Assembly: GCF_029714325.1 (NCBI RefSeq)
Contig: NZ_CP121666.1
Location: 6,541,001-6,605,000, forward strand
Direction of reading: 5' to 3'
DNA: 64,000 nt
From: Bradyrhizobium sp. CB1717
Lineage (GTDB): Bacteria > Pseudomonadota > Alphaproteobacteria > Rhizobiales > Xanthobacteraceae
This document shows, piece by piece, positions 9,032-17,204 of the stretch (position 1 is its first letter; each line of letters opens with the position of its first letter). The translations under genes and the position numbers were made by a program. The notes under the pieces are model-generated. The model was given only the letters and a program-made list of their open reading frames with translations, made no database searches and had not been told where the DNA came from.

Positions 9032-9940
9032 TCAGCGCGTCCCCACGCCTCCGTCCTCCCGACCAAAACGCTCCACCAGGAAATCGATGAACAACCGCAC
9101 CTTCACGGACAAATGCCGTGTCGGCGGATAGACCGCATAAAGCGCGAGCGGCGGCGCCGAATAATTGTCCAGCACCGTCCGCAGCTCTCCTTTCCTTAAA
9201 GCGTCCGCCGCGATGAACTCGGGCAGCAGCGCGAGCCCCCGGCCTTTGATCGCGACGTCTCGCAGCACTTCGGCATTGTTGACGCAGAGCGACCAGGCCG
9301 GCTGGATCCAGTGATCGCCGTCGCTGCCGGTGAGCTTCCACTGATTGCCGGTGAGCAGGAAGCCGTAGGTCAGCGAGGCGTGCTCGCGCAGATCCTGCGG
9401 ATGCTTTGGCGTGCCGTGACGCGCGAGATAATCCGGCGAGGCGCAGATCATGCGCGGGACAGGCACGATCTTGCGCGCGATCAGGCTGGAGGATTCCAGC
9501 TCCGCAATCCTCAAGGTCACGTCAAAGCCGTCCTGGACGGGATCGAGCAGATCGTCGCTGAGCACGATCTGGAGCTGAAGCTCGCCATAGCGCGTCATGA
9601 AATCGGCCAGCACCGGACCGAGCCGCATGGTGCCGAACGACATCGGCGCGTTGACGCGGAGCAGCCCCCGCGGCGTTGACTGGGCCTGCGTCACCGCCTG
9701 ATCGGCGGCCTCGATCTCCGAGAGGATCACGACCGCACGCTCGAAATAGCGCTGGCCGTTCTCGGTCGGGCTGGCGTGCCGCGTGGTGCGGTTCAAGAGC
9801 TGGACGCCGAGGCTCTCCTCGAGGTCGGCGATGTATTTGCTGATCGCCGAGCGTGACAGCCGCAGCTGCCGGCCCGCCTCGGCAAAACTCCCGCTTTCGA
9901 CCACTTTGACGAAGGCCCGGAGGCTGGCAACCTTATCCAA
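9032..9940 (-). CDS. LysR-family regulator of the divergent dioxygenase-hydrolase pair
   Basis: Transcription factor of 302 residues. The N-terminal winged helix reads KVASLRAFVKVVESGSFAEAGRQL and SRSAISKYIADLEESLG, followed by a LysR substrate domain with RVNAPMSFG and ARHGTPKHPQDL. The only suitable start in this frame is TTG at 9940. It is divergent from the MhqE-like gene at 10070, and the shared 129-bp region holds two similar GATTGTYTCCA motifs. By analogy with neighbours it probably senses quinones or another electrophile; that is inference. Confidence 0.9.
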   Translation of the reverse strand: MDKVASLRAFVKVVESGSFAEAGRQLRLSRSAISKYIADLEESLGVQLLNRTTRHASPTENGQRYFERAVVILSEIEAADQAVTQAQSTPRGLLRVNAPMSFGTMRLGPVLADFMTRYGELQLQIVLSDDLLDPVQDGFDVTLRIAELESSSLIARKIVPVPRMICASPDYLARHGTPKHPQDLREHASLTYGFLLTGNQWKLTGSDGDHWIQPAWSLCVNNAEVLRDVAIKGRGLALLPEFIAADALRKGELRTVLDNYSAPPLALYAVYPPTRHLSVKVRLFIDFLVERFGREDGGVGTR

Positions 9941-9954
9941 GGTCTGGGCCCTGC

Positions 9955-10009
9955 GATTGTTTCCAAATCGTAGACATAGCCGTCATATTTGCATGGATTG
10001 TCTCCAATC
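9955..10009. promoter_or_regulatory. Twin LysR operator candidates
   Basis: GATTGTTTCCAAATC at 9955-9969 and GATTGTCTCCAATC at 9996-10009 are near-identical partial palindromes with starts 41 bases apart, about four helical turns. They sit between the TTG start of the LysR gene and the divergent dioxygenase gene. The second is part of the perfect inverted repeat GGATTG-TCTC-CAATCC. The spacing suits a LysR tetramer covering a recognition and an activation site. Confidence 0.45.
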
Positions 10010-10069
10010 CAAAGCGGAACAATATCTCCGCCCAGAGCAAGACCGCTCCCCGAGCTTTGGAGGACGACA

Positions 10070-11008
10070 ATGTCTGGACTGCATCATGTGACCGCGATCG
10101 CCGGCGACCCCATCCGCAATTTTGGCTTCTACACCCGGGATCTCGGCCTGCGCTTCGTCAAGAAGACGGTCAATTTCGACGATCCCGGCACCTACCACTT
10201 CTATTATGGCGACGAGACCGGCCGCCCCGGCACCATCCTGACCTTCTTCCCCTGGGCCGGCGTGCCGGCAGGCCGCCGCGGCGTCGGCGAGACCCATCAG
10301 ACCGCCTTCCGCGTGCCGCAGCGCTCGCTCGGCTACTGGACCCAGCGATTCACCGAGAAGGGCATTGCCTATGAGGCGCCGGAGAAGCGCTTTGGCGAGT
10401 CCGTGCTGCCCTTCACCGATCCCGATGGCATGGCGCTCGCCCTGGTCGGCGTTCCCGGCGCCGAGAACGAGCCCGGCTGGAGCAATGGCGATGTGCCGGC
10501 CGAGCATGCGATCCGCGGCTTCCATGGCGTGACTTTGCTGCTCGACAGCGCGGCGAAGACGGCCGCCGTCCTCACCGACGTGTTCGGCTTCAAGGAGACC
10601 GGCCGCGAAGGTTCTGTGATCCGCTTCAAGGCCCCGGGCGATGTCGAAGGCAGCGTCGTCGACATCTACGAGGCCAAGGGCTTTTTGCGCGGGCACCAGG
10701 GCGGCGGCTCGGTGCATCACATCGCCTTCCGCGCGGCTGACGATGCCGAGCAGGGCCAGATGGCGCAGAAGCTCGTGAGCAATCACGGCCTGCACCCGAC
10801 CGAGCAGAGGGACCGCAACTACTTCCGCTCGATCTACTTCCGCGAGCCCGGCGGCGTGCTGTTCGAGATCGCAACCGATATCCCCGGCTTCGCCGTCGAC
10901 GAGCCCGTCGCGACGCTGGGACGTGACCTGAAGCTGCCCAGCTTCCTCGAGCAGCATCGCAAGCAGATCGAGGACGTGCTGCCGAGCCTGGAAGAGAGCG
11001 TGTCATGA
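10070..11008 (+). CDS. Ring-cleaving dioxygenase / glyoxalase-like protein (MhqE/MhqO type)
   Basis: Vicinal-oxygen-chelate protein of 312 residues with two VOC modules. Seen are the N-terminal LHHVTAIAGDPIRNFGFYTRDLGLRFVKKT, with His residues placed to bind metal, GYWTQRF and FTDPDGMALAL closing the first module, and HHIAFRA and YFREPGGVLFEIATD in the second. The family includes Bacillus MhqE and MhqO, which handle hydroquinones. The ATG at 10070 is preceded by TTGGAGGACGAC. The gene overlaps the hydrolase start by 4 bases (ATGA). The natural substrate is not known from the sequence. Confidence 0.87.
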   Translation: MSGLHHVTAIAGDPIRNFGFYTRDLGLRFVKKTVNFDDPGTYHFYYGDETGRPGTILTFFPWAGVPAGRRGVGETHQTAFRVPQRSLGYWTQRFTEKGIAYEAPEKRFGESVLPFTDPDGMALALVGVPGAENEPGWSNGDVPAEHAIRGFHGVTLLLDSAAKTAAVLTDVFGFKETGREGSVIRFKAPGDVEGSVVDIYEAKGFLRGHQGGGSVHHIAFRAADDAEQGQMAQKLVSNHGLHPTEQRDRNYFRSIYFREPGGVLFEIATDIPGFAVDEPVATLGRDLKLPSFLEQHRKQIEDVLPSLEESVS

Positions 11009-11631
11009 CCGAGACTTCATTCATCCATCGCTTCGAGCCCGCGCGCGACGCGGGCTCCCCTCCTCTGCTGCTGCTGCACGGCACCGGCGGTGACGAGAAC
11101 GATCTCCTCGGCCTTGGCAAGATGATCTCGCCGGGCGCGGCCCTGCTCTCGCCACGCGGCCGCGTGCTCGAGCACGGCATGCCGCGCTTCTTCCGCCGCC
11201 TCGCGGAGGGTGTATTCGACGAGGAGGACGTGCGACGGCGTGCACGCGAGCTCGGCGACTTCGTTACGGAAGCGCGGCAACGCTACGGCATCGCCGCGCC
11301 TGTCGCGGTCGGCTTCTCCAACGGCGCCAACATTGCAGCCGCGCTGTTGCTGCTGAAGCCGGACGCGCTTGCAGGCGCGATCCTGCTGCGCGCCATGGTG
11401 CCGCTGTCGGATCCGCCCAAAGCGCAGCTCGGTGGCAAACCTGTCCTCCTCCTGTCCGGGCAGGCTGATCCGATCGTGCCGGCGAGCAACTCGGCGCAGC
11501 TCGCCGCGCTGCTGTCGCAAGCCGGCGGCAGCGTGACGCACAAGGTCCTGCCGGCGGGCCATCAATTGTCGCAGGCCGACGTGACGCTCGCCCGCGACTG
11601 GATTGGCAACGTCGCCGCCGAAGCGGCCTGA
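11005..11631 (+). CDS. Alpha/beta hydrolase, MhqD-like carboxylesterase
   Basis: A 208-residue hydrolase of the phospholipase/carboxylesterase family. LLLLHGTGGDE forms the oxyanion region, GFSNGANIAAALLL carries the nucleophile Ser, the Asp is expected in LLSGQADPIVP, and the His in LPAGHQLSQADV. It is translationally coupled to the upstream dioxygenase; Bacillus mhqED has the same pairing for methylhydroquinone resistance. A thioesterase or lysophospholipase role cannot be excluded. Confidence 0.87.
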   Translation: MTETSFIHRFEPARDAGSPPLLLLHGTGGDENDLLGLGKMISPGAALLSPRGRVLEHGMPRFFRRLAEGVFDEEDVRRRARELGDFVTEARQRYGIAAPVAVGFSNGANIAAALLLLKPDALAGAILLRAMVPLSDPPKAQLGGKPVLLLSGQADPIVPASNSAQLAALLSQAGGSVTHKVLPAGHQLSQADVTLARDWIGNVAAEAA

Positions 11632-11635
11632 CGAA

Positions 11636-11671
11636 GAAGCGACGCATCGCACAACTGCGATGCGTCGCTTC
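11636..11671 (+). terminator. Perfect hairpin after the dioxygenase-hydrolase operon
   Basis: GAAGCGACGCATCGCA, a CAAC loop and TGCGATGCGTCGCTTC form a perfect 16-base-pair stem starting 5 bases after the stop codon. There is no following T tract, so it may work as an mRNA 3'-end stabiliser or a Rho-assisted stop instead of a classical intrinsic terminator. Confidence 0.6.
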
Positions 11672-11775
11672 GAACCTCTGCAAGCGACCTTCCGCCGCAT
11701 CTGCGCAATCGGGCGCCAGCCTGCCGGAAATTTCCGCTTGCCCGTTTCTGCGCCAGGCTTAGAATTTGGGACAAG

Positions 11776-11792
11776 GTTCCGAAATTTGGAAC
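11776..11792. promoter_or_regulatory. Inverted repeat GTTCC-N7-GGAAC before the IclR gene
   Basis: GTTCC at 11776-11780 and GGAAC at 11788-11792 flank the AT-rich core GAAATTT, 18 bases before the regulator's ATG. IclR-family operators often contain TTCC/GGAA half-sites, so this may be where the regulator controls itself and the downstream ABC-catabolic operon. Confidence 0.4.
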
Positions 11793-11810
11793 TACCTTGG
11801 ACCAGCTTTC

Positions 11811-12593
11811 ATGAGCGCTCTCACCAACGCGATCGAGATCCTCCGCTGCTTTTCCAGCGCGCGGCCGGATCTGTCGTTTGCGGACGTGATGGCGTTGACG
11901 GGCAAGCCGAAGAGCTCGACCTCGCGGCTGCTGCGCTCGTTGCGCGATTGCGGCCTGCTCGAGCAGGACCCGCACACGCGCCGCTACCGGCCGGGCCTGC
12001 TCACCTTCGAACTCGGCCGGCTGCACCGTGCCCATGACGATCTCATCAGCATGGCCGAGCGCGAACTCCGCGAGGTTTGCGCGCGCACCGGGCACACGGG
12101 TTACATCGCCGTGCTCGACGGCTTTGAGCAGGTCGTGCTCCGCATCGTGCCCGGCTCGAATCCCCTGCGCGTCGTCAATCCGCCGGGCCAGCGCACGCCG
12201 GCGCTCGCGACCTCGAACGGCCGCGCCATGCTGGCGCGCCTCTCCGACGAGGACATCCGTGCGCGCGTGCCGGCGACCTATCCAAAGCTGCCGCGCAACT
12301 CGCCGCAGACTTTCAAGCAGTTGATCACGCGCCTCGACGAGATTCGCCGCACCGGCGTGTCGGAGGCGGCCGATGAATCCATCGAGGGCGTCGGCTCACA
12401 GGGCTTTGCCCTCAAGAGCGGCGAGACCGGCGAGATGATTGGCATCGCGGTGTCCTATTCCGTGCAGGCGACCACCGCCGCCGAGCGCGCCAATGTCCGC
12501 CGCGAGTTGGCGGCGATGGCCGCGAAGCTGCGACGACTGACCGGCGATCCGCTCGATCAGGACACCGCGCGCATCCAGACGGGGACGCGATGA
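11811..12593 (+). CDS. IclR-family regulator of the ABC / AroM / DUF917 / hydantoinase operon
   Basis: A 260-residue regulator. The N-terminal winged helix reads LTNAIEILRCFSSARPDLSF and MALTGKPKSSTSRLLRSL; the C-terminal effector domain contains TGYIAVLDGFEQVVLRIVPG and a GIAVSYSVQA segment. The ATG at 11811 is preferred to 11766 because the family usually begins just before the helix-turn-helix. Its stop overlaps the first permease start by 4 bases, so the regulator is part of the operon it presumably controls. The effector is probably the operon's unknown substrate. Confidence 0.9.
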   Translation: MSALTNAIEILRCFSSARPDLSFADVMALTGKPKSSTSRLLRSLRDCGLLEQDPHTRRYRPGLLTFELGRLHRAHDDLISMAERELREVCARTGHTGYIAVLDGFEQVVLRIVPGSNPLRVVNPPGQRTPALATSNGRAMLARLSDEDIRARVPATYPKLPRNSPQTFKQLITRLDEIRRTGVSEAADESIEGVGSQGFALKSGETGEMIGIAVSYSVQATTAAERANVRRELAAMAAKLRRLTGDPLDQDTARIQTGTR

Positions 12594-13465
12594 GCAGCAC
12601 CGCAACCACCCGTCTCAACGGCCTTGCGCTGTTCATCCTGCCGAGCGCGCTGCTGTTTGCCTTGTTCTTCTTCCTGCCGATCGGGCTGATGGCGCTGATG
12701 AGCGTGCTCACCGGCAATCCCGTGGTGATGCCGAAGGTCGCCTTCACCACGCGCCACTACGCCCGCATGATCGGCGATCCCTATTATCTCGAGGTGATCT
12801 GGACCACGATCCGGATCGGGCTCGTCACCACGCTGGTCGCGCTCCTGATCGGCTATCCGCTGGCGCACTGGATGGCGCGCATCAAGAGCCGTGCCGGTCA
12901 CGCGCTGCTGCTGATGGCGGTGTTGGCGCCGATGCTGACCGGCATCGTGGTGCGCACCTTCGCCTGGATGACGCTGCTCTCCGACAAGGGCGTGGTCAAC
13001 CAGACCCTGATGTCGCTCGGCCTCATCGCTCAGCCGCTGAAGCTGATGTACACCGAGACCGGCATCGTGGTCGGCCTCGTCCACATCTACGTGCCCTTCA
13101 TGGTGCTGACGCTGACCGGCGTCATCGGCCGGATCGACGAGCGGCTGGAGCAGGCCGCCGAAAATCTCGGCGCCAGCCCCTTGCGCGCCTTCCTCGAGGT
13201 GACGCTGCCGCTCAGCCTGCCCGGCATCCTCGCCGGCTCGCTGCTGGTGTTCGCGCTCGCGATCAGCGCTTATGTTACGCCGATCCTGCTCGGCGGCTTC
13301 CAGATCATGACGCTGCCGATCCTGATCTACCAGCAGATCTCAGCGAACTTCAACGTCGGCTTCGCTGCCGCGCTCGGCATCGTGCTGCTCGCGATCTCGC
13401 TCATGCTCGTCATCGCCTATAACCGCGCACTCGGCCTCGTCTCAGGCCAGCGCGAATTGCAGTGA
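12590..13465 (+). CDS. ABC transporter permease, PotB type
   Basis: Inner-membrane subunit of a spermidine/putrescine-type (polyamine/opine/phosphonate) importer, 291 residues with about six membrane segments. The cytoplasmic ATPase-docking loop EQAAENLGASPLRAFLEVTLPLSLPGILAG (about residues 186-215) matches the EAA motif. It starts within the stop of the IclR gene. Substrate choice is set by the binding protein at 14369, so polyamines should not be assumed. Confidence 0.92.
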   Translation: MSSTATTRLNGLALFILPSALLFALFFFLPIGLMALMSVLTGNPVVMPKVAFTTRHYARMIGDPYYLEVIWTTIRIGLVTTLVALLIGYPLAHWMARIKSRAGHALLLMAVLAPMLTGIVVRTFAWMTLLSDKGVVNQTLMSLGLIAQPLKLMYTETGIVVGLVHIYVPFMVLTLTGVIGRIDERLEQAAENLGASPLRAFLEVTLPLSLPGILAGSLLVFALAISAYVTPILLGGFQIMTLPILIYQQISANFNVGFAAALGIVLLAISLMLVIAYNRALGLVSGQRELQ

Positions 13466-13473
13466 GGCGAACG

Positions 13474-14340
13474 ATGCAAACCTCGGCCTCGCACAGCGCA
13501 TCGCTTCCGGCGGCACAGCAGGCGGCGTCCGTGCATACGCCCGGGCCTATCAGGCACTACGGCCGATACCTCTATCTCGCGATCAACATCGCCATCCTGG
13601 TCTTCCTGCTGGCGCCGATCGCAATCGTCGTGGTGTTCGCGCTGAACCCGACGCCGTTCATCCAGTTTCCGCCGGTCGGCGTGTCGCTGCGCTGGTTCGA
13701 AAAATTCTTCGCTTCGCGCGACTTCATGCATGCGCTCGGCTTCAGCCTCGAAGTCGCCGTGCTCACCACCCTGTCCGCGACGATCCTCGGCGCCTCGGCA
13801 GCGCTGGCGCTCGCGCGCGGCAACCTGCCGGGCACGCGGCTGATCGTTGCCACCATGCTCTCGCCCCTGATGCTGCCGGCGATCCTCACCGGCCTGGCAC
13901 TGTTCCAGACCTATGTGCTGCTCGATGTGGGTCGGCCCACCTGGGGCCTCGTCGCCGGCCATACGCTGGTGACGCTGCCTTATGTGGTGCGCACCACGCT
14001 CGCCGTGCTGCATAATTTCGACACGCGTCTGGAGGAAGCCGCGCGCAATCTCGGCGCAAGTCCGTTGCGCACCTTCTTCGAGGTGACGCTGCCGCTGATC
14101 AAGCCGGGCGTGCTTGCGGGCGCGATCTTCGCCTTCATCGTCTCGTTCGACCAGTTCCCGGTGTCGCTGTTCCTGGTCTCGCCGGGCAACGAGACGCTGC
14201 CGGTCACGCTGTTCAATTATCTGAAGTTCGATCTGGACGGCACCATCGGCGCCGCCTCGGTGGTCTCGATCGTGCTCGCTTTTATCGTCGTCATCGGGCT
14301 CGACCGCACGGTCGGCCTGCGCTCCTACGTCAAATTGTAA
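13474..14340 (+). CDS. ABC transporter permease, PotC type
   Basis: Second membrane subunit of the same importer, 288 residues. The first membrane segment is about residues 25-50 and the EAA loop reads EEAARNLGASPLRTFFEVTLPLIKPG. The ATG at 13474 is chosen because GAGGCGAACG lies before it; a GTG at 13462 overlaps the preceding stop and would add four residues. The loop is nearly identical to that of the upstream permease, as expected for a heterodimer. Confidence 0.92.
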   Translation: MQTSASHSASLPAAQQAASVHTPGPIRHYGRYLYLAINIAILVFLLAPIAIVVVFALNPTPFIQFPPVGVSLRWFEKFFASRDFMHALGFSLEVAVLTTLSATILGASAALALARGNLPGTRLIVATMLSPLMLPAILTGLALFQTYVLLDVGRPTWGLVAGHTLVTLPYVVRTTLAVLHNFDTRLEEAARNLGASPLRTFFEVTLPLIKPGVLAGAIFAFIVSFDQFPVSLFLVSPGNETLPVTLFNYLKFDLDGTIGAASVVSIVLAFIVVIGLDRTVGLRSYVKL

Positions 14341-14368
14341 CCGCTCATTGCAACGAAGGAACCGACAC

Positions 14369-15433
14369 ATGATGAAAGCTCTGGGATCGTCACGGCTCAG
14401 CCGCCGCCGCTTTCTGACCGCGAGCGCCTCGCTCGGCATCGGCACCATCGCCGCGCCTTACGTCGCGCGCGCCGACGATCCGACGCTGCGCATCACCGGA
14501 TGGGGCGGCAAGTGGGGCGAGATCATGAAGGCCGAGATCGGGCCCGCCTTCGAGAGCGAGTTCAAGTGCAAGCTCCAGACTGACTCCGCTTTCCCCTATC
14601 TGCCAAAACTCCAGGCAAGCTCGCGCTCGGCGCCGATCTACGACGTGCTGCACACCAATTCCAACGAGCAGTGGGCCGCCGCCGAGATAGGGCTGGTCGA
14701 GCCGAAGATCGATCCCAAGCTGGTGCCGAACCTCGCCGACGTCTATCCCTACGCCGTCAGCGACAAGATCGTCGGCGTCTCGATCTTCACCAGCGCCATC
14801 GGCCTTGGCGTTCGCACCGACAAGGGCTACGGCAACATCACCTCCTGGAAGGAGCTCTGGGACGCAAAGTACAACGGCGTCCGCGGCGGCTATGTCATTC
14901 CCGTCAACAGCCTCGGCCAAGCCTTCCTGATGATGTGCGGCACGCTGTTCGGCAAGGGGCAGACCGATCTCGACGCGGCCTATGCCGCACTGGAGAAGCT
15001 GAAGCCGATCAAGATCGTCGACTTCACCGGCGCGATGGAAAAGATGCTGCTCTCAGGCGAAGTCGGCCTCTGCGTCATCCACGATTCCGGCATCTACCGC
15101 TATGACGGGCAGAACCAGCCGACCGATTTCGTCTCGCCGAGCGAAGGCGTGCTGTCGCTGGAGCAGGTTTTGACCATCACGCCCGGCAGCAAGATGAAGG
15201 AACTCGCCAACGCCTACGTGAACTACATGCTGCGTCCCGAGGTGCAGAAGCGCTTGGCTGAAACGGTCTGGTACTCGCCGGCCAACAGACGCGTGAAGCT
15301 CGACGCCAAATACGACGCCAAGCTGCTCACCACGCCCGAGAAGGTCTCCAAGCTGATCCAGGTCGACTGGAAGTGGTACAACGAACGCAAGGACGAGATC
15401 GACCAGCGCGTCAACCGGATCTTCCGCGCATGA
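14369..15433 (+). CDS. ABC transporter periplasmic substrate-binding protein, PotD-like, Tat exported
   Basis: A 354-residue binding protein with a twin-arginine leader (LSRRRFLTASASLG, about residues 10-23) ending near APYVARA. Mature features are RITGWGGKWGEIMKAEI, a VLHTNSNEQWAAAE segment and GYVIPVNSLGQAF, typical of family 1/PotD-like solute-binding proteins that take small cationic or amide compounds. The ATG at 14369 follows GAAGGAACC. It is operonic with both permeases, the ATPase and the three catabolic genes, so its ligand is likely the compound that those enzymes attack. Confidence 0.9.
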   Translation: MMKALGSSRLSRRRFLTASASLGIGTIAAPYVARADDPTLRITGWGGKWGEIMKAEIGPAFESEFKCKLQTDSAFPYLPKLQASSRSAPIYDVLHTNSNEQWAAAEIGLVEPKIDPKLVPNLADVYPYAVSDKIVGVSIFTSAIGLGVRTDKGYGNITSWKELWDAKYNGVRGGYVIPVNSLGQAFLMMCGTLFGKGQTDLDAAYAALEKLKPIKIVDFTGAMEKMLLSGEVGLCVIHDSGIYRYDGQNQPTDFVSPSEGVLSLEQVLTITPGSKMKELANAYVNYMLRPEVQKRLAETVWYSPANRRVKLDAKYDAKLLTTPEKVSKLIQVDWKWYNERKDEIDQRVNRIFRA

Positions 15434-16515
15434 GCGCGTCGATCGAGATCGCAGGGGTCAGCAAGGTCTATGACGGCGGCGTCCGCGCGGTGGACGCGGT
15501 CGCGATGGACATCAGGCAAGGCGAGTTCTTCTCCCTGCTCGGCCCCTCCGGCTGCGGCAAGACCACGACGCTGCGCATGATCGCCGGCTTCGAGACGCCG
15601 AGCTCGGGCGCGATCCGCGTCGACGGCGCCGACATCACCCATGTGCCGGCGCACAAGCGCGACATGGGCATGGTGTTCCAGAACTACGCGCTGTTCCCGC
15701 ATCGGACCGTCGCCGAGAACGTCGCCTTCGGCCTGCGCATGCGCGGGCTCGACAAGGCGACCATTGCGGCCAAGGTGAAGGCGGCGCTCGCCATGGTCGA
15801 GCTGTCCGGGCTGGAAGGCCGACGCCCGGCCCAGCTCTCCGGCGGCCAGCAGCAGCGCGTCGCGCTTGCCCGCGCCATCGTCATCGCGCCGCGCGTCCTG
15901 CTCTGCGACGAGCCGTTAGGGGCGCTCGACAAGAAGCTGCGCCAGCAGATGCAGTTCGAGCTCAAGCAACTGCAGAAGAAGCTCGGCCTCACCCTGGTCT
16001 TCGTCACTCACGACCAGGAAGAAGCACTGGCGATGTCCGACCGCATCGCCGTGATGAACGGCGGCCGCGTCGAGCAGGTCGGCACGCCCACGGAAATCTA
16101 CAACCAGCCGACGACGCGCTTCGTCGCCGACTTCATCGGCGACACCAACATCTTCCGCGGCGAGCGCACCGCGACCAGCACGGTTGCCTCGGCGCTCGAT
16201 GTCGGCAAGGGCCTGATCCTGGCGCTGCCGCCGACCGAGGCGCGGGGCACTGGCGTGCTCTCGGTCGCGCTGCGCCCGGAAAAGATTCGCCTCATCCCGC
16301 GCGGCGACGGCGCCACCCCAGCCGGCATCTCCGCGCATGGCATCGTCGAGAACACCAACTTTCTCGGCGGCGCCGTGCTCTATCGCATCACGCTCGAGGG
16401 TGGCCATCGCGTTCTCGTGCAACAACCCAATGCAGGCACGAGCCGCCTGTTCGTTCCCGGCAACGGTGTCACGCTCCAGTGGACGCCGGCCGATCTCGTC
16501 GTGTTGAAGGACTAG
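15430..16515 (+). CDS. ABC transporter ATPase, PotA type
   Basis: Energy-coupling subunit, 361 residues. Walker A is GPSGCGKTT (about residues 38-46), the signature is LSGGQQQRVALARA, Walker B is VLLCDEPLGALD, and the H-loop is VFVTHDQEEALA. A C-terminal TOBE domain (LRPEKIRLIPRG region) is present. The ATG overlaps the stop of the binding-protein gene. With the two permeases and the binding protein this completes the importer. Confidence 0.94.
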   Translation: MSASIEIAGVSKVYDGGVRAVDAVAMDIRQGEFFSLLGPSGCGKTTTLRMIAGFETPSSGAIRVDGADITHVPAHKRDMGMVFQNYALFPHRTVAENVAFGLRMRGLDKATIAAKVKAALAMVELSGLEGRRPAQLSGGQQQRVALARAIVIAPRVLLCDEPLGALDKKLRQQMQFELKQLQKKLGLTLVFVTHDQEEALAMSDRIAVMNGGRVEQVGTPTEIYNQPTTRFVADFIGDTNIFRGERTATSTVASALDVGKGLILALPPTEARGTGVLSVALRPEKIRLIPRGDGATPAGISAHGIVENTNFLGGAVLYRITLEGGHRVLVQQPNAGTSRLFVPGNGVTLQWTPADLVVLKD

Positions 16516-16517
16516 AC

Positions 16518-17204
16518 ATGAACATGCCATTGAAGCACCAGCGCATCGGAGTGGTCGTGATCGGCCAGAGCCCGCGCCCGACCGTCGCTGCCGAGATCGC
16601 TGCCGTGTTGTCGCCGGGCATCCAGATCGAGCTGCGCGGCGCGCTCGACGGCATGAGCCGCGCCGAGATCGATGCCATTCCGCCGATGGACGGCTACGAC
16701 ACGCTGTTCACGCTGCTGCCGAACGGCGACGGCGTCACCATCAGCAAGAAGGAAGTCGAGCGACGCGCGAGCCAGCAGATCACGCGCTTCAAGCACGAGG
16801 GCGTCGGCGTGACGCTGATGGCCTGCACCGGCAAATTCCCCAACCTCGCGGCCGACGGCCTCGTCATCCTGCCCTCGGCCGTCCTGCATAATCTCGTCGA
16901 GGCCGTGCTGCCGAAGGGACGGCTCGGCGTATTCTCGCCGCTGCCCGAGCAGACCGCGCTGATCGACAAGAAGTGGCAGCGCGAGGGCGTCGAGGTTGTC
17001 GGCATCACGCTGCGCCCCGGCTCGAGCGAGGCTGCCGTCGACGAGGCTGCATGCACCATGGCCGACCTCGAGCCCGATCTCGTGGTGATGGACTGCATCA
17101 GCTACACCAGCGCCAACAAGGCGCGCGTGCGCAAGGCCTATCCCGGCCCCGTGATCCTCGGCATTGCCGCGGCGGCCCGCATCGTCGAGGAGCTGGTGTC
17201 GTGA
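16518..17204 (+). CDS. AroM family protein
   Basis: A 228-residue protein of the AroM family (PF07302), whose biochemical function is not established. It begins with RIGVVVIGQSPRPTVAAEIA, the family hallmark, and carries MACTGKFPNL and VMDCISYTSANKARVR, resembling racemase-like folds that use paired cysteines: Cys in ACTGKF and Cys in MDCISY. The historical name comes from a gene beside aroL in E. coli, but here it sits between an ABC importer and DUF917/hydantoinase genes. An amino acid or hydantoin racemase is a reasonable guess. Confidence 0.85.
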   Translation: MNMPLKHQRIGVVVIGQSPRPTVAAEIAAVLSPGIQIELRGALDGMSRAEIDAIPPMDGYDTLFTLLPNGDGVTISKKEVERRASQQITRFKHEGVGVTLMACTGKFPNLAADGLVILPSAVLHNLVEAVLPKGRLGVFSPLPEQTALIDKKWQREGVEVVGITLRPGSSEAAVDEAACTMADLEPDLVVMDCISYTSANKARVRKAYPGPVILGIAAAARIVEELVS

